A stretch of DNA of 64,000 bases from Salmonella enterica subsp. enterica serovar Typhimurium str. LT2 (lineage in GTDB: Bacteria; Pseudomonadota; Gammaproteobacteria; Enterobacterales; Enterobacteriaceae). Positions 19,332 to 26,789 of the stretch are shown here, piece after piece (the first letter of the stretch is position 1; every line of letters begins with the position of its first letter). Where the stretch lies: assembly GCF_000006945.2 (NCBI RefSeq), contig NC_003197.2, positions 4,712,001-4,776,000 on the forward strand, in the 5' to 3' direction. Position numbers and translations under genes: made by a program. The notes beneath the pieces are model-generated. The model saw nothing but the letters and a program-made list of their open reading frames with translations, was not told the DNA's origin and did not search any database.

Positions 19332-19704
19332 ATGGCGCTTACAGATCTCGCAATCCGGCATGCCAGGCTGCCTGGCAAGGCATACAGGCTCTTTGACTGC
19401 CACGGTTTTTACATTCAGGTGAACCCCAGCGGATCCAAGCTGTGGTATCTGAAATTTCGCTTTGGAAACAAAAAGAACCGTATGGCATTAGGCCCTTATC
19501 CGCTCATTTCTCTTGCACTGGCAAGGGAGAAGCAAGCGGATATAAGAAGGCTTATTTTAGAAGGTATTAATCCGGCGGAAAAACGCAGAGAGGACAAGCG
19601 GGGTGGCGAGCCTCTTTAATACGTTCGAGTCCGTAGTGCGCAAATGCGTCTCCAGCAACGTGAACTGGTCGACGGAACATTCGACAGCGTTATTTTCTGA
19701 GCTT
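19332..19704 (+). pseudogene. P4-type tyrosine integrase remnant
   Basis: The first 95 residues (MALTDLAIRHARLPGKAYRL..., SLALAREKQADIRRLILEGINPAEKR) are the N-terminal arm-binding domain (DUF4102-like) of a P4-family integrase, in the usual place downstream of its tRNA target. The frame stops at 19619. Recognisable integrase sequence continues in the next frame from about 19618 (NTFESVVRKC...NWSTEHSTALFSEL), so a frameshift has occurred. Similarity fades after about 19704, and the catalytic domain with the R-H-R-Y residues is gone. The element can no longer excise itself. The stretch 19705-19980 holds no gene I can support and presumably includes the promoter of the next gene. Confidence 0.8.
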
Positions 19705-19980
19705 ACAGGTTTTCCAATATTGCACTGAACGCTATCCAGTCGGGTTCACGGGCTTCTGGAGCGAGCTGCGCAGCCGATAATCCTCTACTGCTTCAGTTAT
19801 AACGCTATTATGTGACATGCAGCATGATATGGTCGTTTTCTGAACTCCGTATAACCTGAGTATTTGTATTGAAGCGTGAACAAAACATTGCAGCCAGCCT
19901 TTCAACGTGGACAATAGTTATTCATACGGTGATTTTATATTCGATAAATCAATGGGTTTCATTGAAACATAGGACTGGTA

Positions 19981-22900
19981 ATGGATGACAATGCTTTAGG
20001 GTTTGCCTCATACTGGCGCAATTCGCTGGCAGATGCTGAGTCAGGAAAGGGCAGTTTTGAACGCAAAGACGCCAAAAATTTCACCCACTGGCATGGGATA
20101 GCGGCGGGACGTCTTGACGAAACGATCGTTGGTAAATTTTTTGAGGGAGAAAAAGACGACGTCGAAACAGTCGATGTCATCTTGCGGCCAAAGGTTTATT
20201 TCCGGTTACTGCAGCGTGGAAAGGACCATTCCGCTGGTGCGCCTGATATTGTTACCCCGATAGTGACGCCAGCCCTATTGAGCCGTGAAGGTTTTTTATA
20301 TCCGACGCCAGCGACCTCCATTCCCAGAGACCTGCTTGAACCTTTGCCAAAAGGGGCATTTTCAATTGGTGAGATTGAGCAGTACGACAAATACAAAACG
20401 ACACATACGTCATTCTCTATCAACTTTGATGACCGCGTTGATAAGACCGCCGAAACAGATGAAGAACGAGAAGCACGATATGCAGCCTGGCAGCAGGATT
20501 GGCGTCAATATCTGGATGATTCAGAAAGGCTGCTGAAGAACGTTGTCGGCGACTGGATTAAAAATCCTGAGCAATATGAACTCGCTGAGCACGGTTATAT
20601 TGTTAAAACGGCGCAATCTGGCGGCGCCAGTTTCCATATCCTTTCACTTTATGATCACCTGCTTGTTTGCAAAAAGGATGTGCCGCTCTTCAATCGTTTC
20701 GCCTCGCGAGAGGTTCATGCTGCAGAGTCATTACTTCCTCCGGAAGCAAAATTCAGCGACAGGATTGGACACTCCGGGGATAAGTTTCCGCTGGCAAAGG
20801 CTCAGCGCGATGCCTTAAGCCATTTTCTGGATGCGAGGCATGGCGATATCCTTGCCGTTAATGGTCCCCCGGGAACCGGAAAAACCACGCTGGTGCTTTC
20901 TATCATCGCCACGCAGTGGGCCCGAGCGGCTCTCGAAAAAGCGGAACCTCCGGTTATTATCGCGACTTCAACGAATAACCAAGCTGTAACGAACATTATC
21001 GAGGCGTTCGGGAAAGATTTTTCCCAAGGCACTGGTGCAATGGCCGGACGATGGTTGCCGGAGCTGAAAAGCTTCGGCGCTTATTTTCCCTCAAGCACTC
21101 GTAAAGCCGAGGCCGCCAAAAAATATCAAACTGAAGATTTCTTCAACCAGGTTGAGTCAAAAGAGTATGTAGAGGATGCACTGCTGTTTTATCTGGAGAA
21201 AGCTAAGGCAGCCTTTCCTGAAAAAGAGTGTTCATCCCCTGAAAAGGTTATTGAACTCCTGCATGGTCAGTTGGCAGCAAAATCCGAGCAACTGGTAAGA
21301 CTGAACGCAACATGGCAAACGTTAAGCCAGGTTCGGGCAACGCGAGAGCTTATTGATAACGACATTGAGCAATATCTCGATAATTTAAATAAATTACTCT
21401 CCGGGCAAGAACAAAAAGTTACTCAACTAAAAAGTGCTAAAGCGGAATGGAAAAAATATCGGGCCAGTGAATCACTGATCTATCCATTATTTTCATGGCT
21501 ACCAGTGGTTCGCAGTAAGCGGCAGTACCAAATACAACTGTTTCTCGAAGATAAATTAGGTGCGCTGATTGCGGGAAATCAATGGTCGGATCCTGAAACC
21601 ATCGAACGTAATATCGATAGGTTGCTTAATTCCGCCGAGCGCGAGCAAACAACCTACCGGCAGCAGATTGACTCCGCGCATGAAATCGTTCTTAAAGAAC
21701 AGCAGGCGGCTCAGGAATGGCAGAGGCTGGCACTTGATTTAGGGCATGAGGGCGACGAGGAACTGAGCTTCTCACAGGCAGATGAGCTGGCTGATACGCA
21801 GATTCGCTTCCCTGCATTCTTACTGACGACCCACTACTGGGAAGGTCGTTGGTTGATGGATATGGCCGGCATTGATGATCTGCAGAAAGAAAAGGGCAAG
21901 AAAGGTGCTAAAGGGGTAACAGCTCGCTGGCAACGCCGAATGAAACTTACCCCATGCGTGGTCATGACCTGCTATATGCTGCCCGGCAATATGCAGATAA
22001 GTGAACATAAAGGGCAGCGTAAATTCGAGAAAAGCTATTTATATGACTTCGCCGATTTACTCATTGTCGATGAAGCTGGGCAGGTGCTTCCTGAAGTGGC
22101 TGCTGCCTCGTTTGCCTTAGCTAAAAAGGCATTAGTGATTGGTGATACGGAACAGATCCCGCCAATATGGAGTATTACTCCTGCTATTGATATAGGTAAC
22201 ATGCTGGCGGAAAAAATTCTGTCAGGCAGTACGCAAGAGGAGATTACTGAGAAATATACGGCAATCGCAGAGCTTGGTAAAAGCGCCGCATCTGGCAGCG
22301 TCATGAAAATAGCGCAGTGTGCCTCACGCTATCAATATGATCCCGAACTGGCTCGTGGAATGTACTTATATGAACACCGCCGGTGCTTCGATAATATTAT
22401 TGGATACTGCAATACGCTCTGCTATCACGGTAAGTTGTTGCCTAAAAGAGGGTGTGAAGAGAGCAATTTAATGCCAGCAATGGGTTATCTCCATATTGAT
22501 GGTAAAGGAGAGCTGGCAAGTAGCGGAAGTCGATATAATTTGCTGGAGGCTGAAACGATAGCGGCCTGGCTGACAGATAACCAGCAAAGTATTGAAGCGC
22601 ATTATGGTAAATCGCTTCATGAAGTTGTCGGTATCGTGACGCCTTTTAGTGCGCAGGTACCGACCATCAAACAGGCGCTGGATAAACAAGGCATCAGCGC
22701 AGGCACCAATGAAACGTCGCTCACGGTGGGCACAGTCCATTCTCTTCAGGGCGCTGAAAGAGCGATTGTTATATTCTCGCCAGTCTATTCAAAGCATGAA
22801 GACGGCGCGTTTATTGATAGCGATAACAGCATGCTGAATGTTGCTGTCTCCCGAGCTAAGGACAGTTTCCTGGTCTTCGGCGATATGGACCTGTTTGAGA

Positions 22901-23496
22901 TTCAGCCAGCCTCATCTCCGCGGGGATTACTGGCAAAATATCTCTTTGAGTCAGAGAAGAATGCGCTCACTTTTGATTATAAAGAGCGTAAGGATTTAAA
23001 AACTGCCGAGACCAAAATCTACACACTCCATGGTGTGGAGCAGCATGATAATTTCCTGAATCAGACGTTTGAAAATACCGATAAACACATCACGATAGTT
23101 TCTCCATGGCTAACCTGGCAAAAACTGGAGCAAACCGGTTTTCTTGATTCCATGATTACGGCGTGTTCACGTGGTATTAACGTCACGGTAGTCACTGACA
23201 GAAGCTACAACACTGAACATAATGATTTTGAGAAGCGAAAAGAGAAGCAGCAGAACCTTAAAGCGGCGCTGGAGAAACTGAACGCCCTTGGTATTGCGAC
23301 AAAACTGGTCAATCGTGTTCATAGCAAAATTGTTATTGGTGATGATGGTTTGCTGTGCGTGGGATCGTTCAACTGGTTTAGCGCGACACGTGAAGCGCGA
23401 TATGAACGATACGATACATCGATGGTTTATTGCGGTGATAACCTGAAGGGTGAGATTGAGGCTATTTATAATAGTCTTGATAGGCGTCAGGTTTAG
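19981..23496 (+). CDS. SF1 (UPF1/Dna2-like) helicase fused to a C-terminal PLD nuclease; Mokosh type II-like
   Basis: 1171 residues. Motif order: Walker A GPPGTGKT (~295-302); a long coiled-coil insertion (~420-600); Walker B IVDEAGQ (~694-700); motif V VGTVHSLQGAE (~917); motif VI NVAVSRAKD (~950). These place it in the COG1112-type SF1 helicases. The C-terminus (~1030-1165) carries one phospholipase-D motif, HSKIVIGDDGLLCVGSFNW (H-x-K-x4-D...GSxN). A single chain with this helicase plus PLD arrangement is the architecture described for the Mokosh type II anti-phage protein MkoC. I have not compared the sequences, so the name is an inference. It lies at the island's left edge, upstream of an Mrr-like nuclease in the same direction. 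Confidence 0.8.
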   Translation: MDDNALGFASYWRNSLADAESGKGSFERKDAKNFTHWHGIAAGRLDETIVGKFFEGEKDDVETVDVILRPKVYFRLLQRGKDHSAGAPDIVTPIVTPALLSREGFLYPTPATSIPRDLLEPLPKGAFSIGEIEQYDKYKTTHTSFSINFDDRVDKTAETDEEREARYAAWQQDWRQYLDDSERLLKNVVGDWIKNPEQYELAEHGYIVKTAQSGGASFHILSLYDHLLVCKKDVPLFNRFASREVHAAESLLPPEAKFSDRIGHSGDKFPLAKAQRDALSHFLDARHGDILAVNGPPGTGKTTLVLSIIATQWARAALEKAEPPVIIATSTNNQAVTNIIEAFGKDFSQGTGAMAGRWLPELKSFGAYFPSSTRKAEAAKKYQTEDFFNQVESKEYVEDALLFYLEKAKAAFPEKECSSPEKVIELLHGQLAAKSEQLVRLNATWQTLSQVRATRELIDNDIEQYLDNLNKLLSGQEQKVTQLKSAKAEWKKYRASESLIYPLFSWLPVVRSKRQYQIQLFLEDKLGALIAGNQWSDPETIERNIDRLLNSAEREQTTYRQQIDSAHEIVLKEQQAAQEWQRLALDLGHEGDEELSFSQADELADTQIRFPAFLLTTHYWEGRWLMDMAGIDDLQKEKGKKGAKGVTARWQRRMKLTPCVVMTCYMLPGNMQISEHKGQRKFEKSYLYDFADLLIVDEAGQVLPEVAAASFALAKKALVIGDTEQIPPIWSITPAIDIGNMLAEKILSGSTQEEITEKYTAIAELGKSAASGSVMKIAQCASRYQYDPELARGMYLYEHRRCFDNIIGYCNTLCYHGKLLPKRGCEESNLMPAMGYLHIDGKGELASSGSRYNLLEAETIAAWLTDNQQSIEAHYGKSLHEVVGIVTPFSAQVPTIKQALDKQGISAGTNETSLTVGTVHSLQGAERAIVIFSPVYSKHEDGAFIDSDNSMLNVAVSRAKDSFLVFGDMDLFEIQPASSPRGLLAKYLFESEKNALTFDYKERKDLKTAETKIYTLHGVEQHDNFLNQTFENTDKHITIVSPWLTWQKLEQTGFLDSMITACSRGINVTVVTDRSYNTEHNDFEKRKEKQQNLKAALEKLNALGIATKLVNRVHSKIVIGDDGLLCVGSFNWFSATREARYERYDTSMVYCGDNLKGEIEAIYNSLDRRQV

Positions 23497-23574
23497 GGCA
23501 GGAGTGTGATTAGCCATCTTATCAGTGTTTCCCCAGGGTAAGATGGCTGTGAGGCATTTTCAGAAGGAATCATT

Positions 23575-24582
23575 GTGGCGACTAAAATGTGGATGATCCG
23601 CGGTGATGGCGGAAAATTGTACGATGACTTCAGAGACAAGCAGGTTGTTGCTATCGGCTGGTCGCAGCTCGCTCCCTATGTGAAACCGGGATGCTCAAGA
23701 GAGCAGTTGTTTACCCGGTATCAGGAGCTTGAGCCACAGACTAAGTCAGGCACAGTTCGTTCCGGTGCTTCGCAGGTCTGGCGCTTTGTGAACGAGATGC
23801 AGAAAGGTGACTGGGCTATCACTTATTCACCTTCTAATCGGACTTATTTGATAGGGAAAATCGCCTCAGATTTTGAGTTTCATGCCGAGTGGCTTGAAGA
23901 TGGCATGGGCATCGCCCGTAAAGTGAAGTGGAACGCGGAAGAGATTAAGCGTGATAGTCTGAGTGATGCAACCAGAAACACCCTTGGCTCAACGCTGACG
24001 GTTTTTCAGGTGCCTGATTTTGCCGTGAATGAATTAGTGCAGGGCAAAAAGCCTGTCTCAGATGTCGTGCCGGAAGTACCTGTTTCAGGTGAAGAGGATG
24101 AGGTTGTTTCTAATCCTCTGCGTGACATGGAAATGATTGCCTTTGAAGGCATCAAAGATCGTATCAACCGTCTCGACTGGGATGAGATGCAAAATCTGGT
24201 CGCAGGCGTGTTACGCAGCATGGGATATAAAACCCAGGTATCGCCTGCGGGTGCTGACCGCGAAAAAGACATCATTGCTTCGCCTGACGGTTTTGGCTTC
24301 GAAAATCCGCGCATCATTGTTGAGGTGAAGCACCGACGGGAACAGATGAGCAGCCAGCAAATCCGTAGCTTTATCGGTGGCCGTCATAAAGACGATCGCG
24401 GGTTGTATGTCAGCACAGGCGGATTCAGCAAGGATGCGCGCTATGAGGCCGATCGCTCTACAATCCCGTTGACGCTATGGACGCTGGACGATTTAGTACG
24501 TGCGTTAGTGGAAAACTATGAGCAGGTGGATATTGAAACTAAGCTGTTGGTTCCACTTAAGAAAACGTACTTGCCTGCATGA
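23575..24582 (+). CDS. Mrr-like PD-(D/E)XK restriction endonuclease
   Basis: 335 residues from a GTG start with an AGAAGGAA ribosome site. The C-terminal Mrr catalytic fold (~190-320) shows D232 (ADREKDI) and E250-x-K252 (IVEVKHRR), the metal-binding D...ExK triad. The N-terminal ~150 residues (MWMIRGDGGKLYDDF, VVAIGW, GDWAITYSPSNRTYLIGKI) resemble the EVE/PUA-like modified-base reader found in some Mrr-type proteins; that is an inference from pattern. It lies 78 bp after the helicase-PLD gene and is probably co-transcribed with it. It converges on brxL. Methyl-directed restriction is plausible, and it must tolerate the BREX PglX modification in the same cell. Confidence 0.8.
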   Translation: MATKMWMIRGDGGKLYDDFRDKQVVAIGWSQLAPYVKPGCSREQLFTRYQELEPQTKSGTVRSGASQVWRFVNEMQKGDWAITYSPSNRTYLIGKIASDFEFHAEWLEDGMGIARKVKWNAEEIKRDSLSDATRNTLGSTLTVFQVPDFAVNELVQGKKPVSDVVPEVPVSGEEDEVVSNPLRDMEMIAFEGIKDRINRLDWDEMQNLVAGVLRSMGYKTQVSPAGADREKDIIASPDGFGFENPRIIVEVKHRREQMSSQQIRSFIGGRHKDDRGLYVSTGGFSKDARYEADRSTIPLTLWTLDDLVRALVENYEQVDIETKLLVPLKKTYLPA

Positions 24583-24663
24583 AGGGAAACCAGGGGTTAC
24601 AGTAATCGTAGTGATATTTAGACTAATATGAATTTTAACTAAAATAACGACGATATTGATTTT

Positions 24664-24690
24664 ATCGAGGAGTTTGACCCACTCCTCGAT
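24664..24690. terminator. Hairpin between convergent mrr-like gene and brxL
   Basis: Perfect 10-bp stem ATCGAGGAGT / ACTCCTCGAT with a 7-nt loop, 4 bp from the brxL stop. T-tracts are weak on both strands (ATATTTAG; AAAATC), so it is probably a shared convergent terminator. Confidence 0.55.
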
Positions 24691-24694
24691 ATAT

Positions 24695-26779
24695 TTAGTT
24701 TACTCCCAACGCCTTATAAACCGCATCTACAGGTTCAGAGTAAAAACTGACCTGGAATTTGGTAAACAACTCGGCTGGCACAGTCGGAATATCTACCGCG
24801 GAAGACATCGGCAAAAGGACCTTTTTCGCGCCACTATCGAAAGCAAGTTGTAAGCTAGCCGCCAGATCCTGAACCGGGTTGATCACACCACCGAGCGTCA
24901 TGCTACCTAACACGACCATTTGTTCCTGAACGGGTTTCGCCAGTAAAACGGAACACAGCGCGATCAGCGCGGCAAGACTGGTCGCGGTACTTGGTCCAGT
25001 ATTGTGCAATTCGACTACGTGCAGGTGGTACTCATGTTCAGAAAATTTCGCTGTTGCGCTAACGCGGCTGAGGTTGCCTTTGAAATAGTCAAATCCAACC
25101 CGGATGGCTTCCTTAGCCGAGGTGCTTGATCCCAGACCAGAAACGCTATGCTTACCATTGCCTGCGGTCATCTGAGTTTCGAAGCGATACAGACCCGTCA
25201 TGCCACTTTCCGCTTGCGTAACCAAATGCACTACACCAGGTTTGGGCATGCCAGCAGGAATTAATTCGCTGCCACCCTGTTCCGGCACGCTGACGAAGAA
25301 TTCTTCCAGCGTCTCGTTATCAATGTAGCTGAAATTTACATCGAAGAACTCCAGACCGCCCAGCTTTTTAAGCTGTTCTTTGACGCGACGGCGAGCTTCC
25401 ATGGCGTAGGTCAGGCAAACACGGACATCTTCTTTGCTGTAAGAACCATTGGGGTGAAGAAGTTTCAGTAGACCAGAAACCGTGCGCCTTACCGCGATAA
25501 CGTCGCGCTGGTTGAGGTTATTACCCAGCTTATAGAACTTATCAATCGCGTCGGAGAAGCTGCGCTTACGCATTTCCCGCATGTATTCGGCGAGATAATC
25601 TGTGATAAGGCCGTAGCGATTGGTAAAGAATTCCGGGCGCATTTTCGGAATTTCCCAGCCGGGGATATAGGCATGGAAGCGGTCGAAAAACGCCGTATCG
25701 ATCATCGCGGCAGGGAAGGGGGCTAACAGATGGCTGGTTTTGACTAGCGTCTCAACGCTTTGGTTAATGTTGCCGACGAACACCATCGATGCTTTGCCTT
25801 CAATCGAATCTCTTCCGCGGGAAAACGAGCCAGACGCCATGTAATCCTTCATGATTTGCACGCCGTCTTTGTCTTTGAAAGTGATCCCCGCCACTTCATC
25901 AAACGCGACGACATCCCACATGCCAACCAGGCCAATCTGGCGGCTGGCCATGTTGTAAAACAGGTTGGCTACCGTGGTTTGCCCGCCGGAAACTAACAGT
26001 GAGTTTGGCGAACATTCTTTATAGACGTGGCTTTTACCGGTGCCGCGTGGACCCAGTTCGCAGACGTTATAGTTGTTTTCCACGAAAGGGATCATGCGGG
26101 TGATCAGGTGCCACTTGGTTCGCTGCTCAATGTTAGCGGGTTCCATACCCACGGAACGTAGCAGGACATCAATCCACTGGTCGCGGTTGAAGTGCGTACG
26201 TGCGGTAAATACCTCTTCCATGTCCATATTGGGCATCTGGATAGGTTTAAGCGTCATCAGAGAGAAGGGCGACGTTTTTTGTCCTTCCTCAAAGAAGTAG
26301 TTCACGGTGATCATGCACCAGATGCCGCCGGTCAACAGCTTCTCGTTGTCCTTGACCATCTGCGGCGGAACCAGTGCATCTTTAATGCCGAGGTTGGAGA
26401 GCTGGGCTTCGTAAACGTCTTTCTTCTGATTGAGCTTTACCGATACTTTATCAATGATCTTGTAGGATCCTCGCTCACGAATGAGCGATTTCACCTTCTC
26501 TGCTTCATCAGGGCGGACGTAGTTATCAGCCAGAATACGCTTAACGTTCTGCAACCCTTGCTCGACGATCTGGTCATCGTCGGAAGCGCAGTACATACCG
26601 AGCAGATACTCCAGCACATAGACCGGGACATTTGCCCCTTCTTTGAGCTGTTTAGTCAGGTCCTTACGTACTACCCGACCACGAAAATGCTGATTCAGCA
26701 AGGCGTCCAGATCGTAACCTTCTGCGACGAGTTCCCCTTCGGATACAGCTGGAACGGGTAAGTCATGATGGGTTTGCAT
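24695..26779 (-). CDS. brxL: BREX type I protein BrxL (AAA+ / Lon-like)
   Basis: 694 residues. The AAA+ core has Walker A GPRGTGKS (~238-245) and Walker B VVAFDEV (~285). The C-terminal ~120 residues resemble the Lon protease fold: a GPSTATSLAAL segment aligns with the Lon serine loop (~593). The segment where Lon has its catalytic Lys reads NPVQDLAASLQLA, so the Ser/Lys dyad looks broken. Known BrxL proteins form multimeric DNA-binding AAA+ rings needed for phage exclusion. It is the last gene of the leftward BREX operon, 10 bp after pglZ. Confidence 0.93.
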   Translation of the reverse strand: MQTHHDLPVPAVSEGELVAEGYDLDALLNQHFRGRVVRKDLTKQLKEGANVPVYVLEYLLGMYCASDDDQIVEQGLQNVKRILADNYVRPDEAEKVKSLIRERGSYKIIDKVSVKLNQKKDVYEAQLSNLGIKDALVPPQMVKDNEKLLTGGIWCMITVNYFFEEGQKTSPFSLMTLKPIQMPNMDMEEVFTARTHFNRDQWIDVLLRSVGMEPANIEQRTKWHLITRMIPFVENNYNVCELGPRGTGKSHVYKECSPNSLLVSGGQTTVANLFYNMASRQIGLVGMWDVVAFDEVAGITFKDKDGVQIMKDYMASGSFSRGRDSIEGKASMVFVGNINQSVETLVKTSHLLAPFPAAMIDTAFFDRFHAYIPGWEIPKMRPEFFTNRYGLITDYLAEYMREMRKRSFSDAIDKFYKLGNNLNQRDVIAVRRTVSGLLKLLHPNGSYSKEDVRVCLTYAMEARRRVKEQLKKLGGLEFFDVNFSYIDNETLEEFFVSVPEQGGSELIPAGMPKPGVVHLVTQAESGMTGLYRFETQMTAGNGKHSVSGLGSSTSAKEAIRVGFDYFKGNLSRVSATAKFSEHEYHLHVVELHNTGPSTATSLAALIALCSVLLAKPVQEQMVVLGSMTLGGVINPVQDLAASLQLAFDSGAKKVLLPMSSAVDIPTVPAELFTKFQVSFYSEPVDAVYKALGVN

Positions 26780-26789
26780 AGCGCCTCAC

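Noticed and set aside
19623..19633. GTTCGAGTCCG, an 11-bp match to the leuX T-arm, considered as an attachment-site remnant
   Set aside because: It falls inside integrase coding sequence in the shifted frame (NTFESVV), so the match is most simply coincidence.
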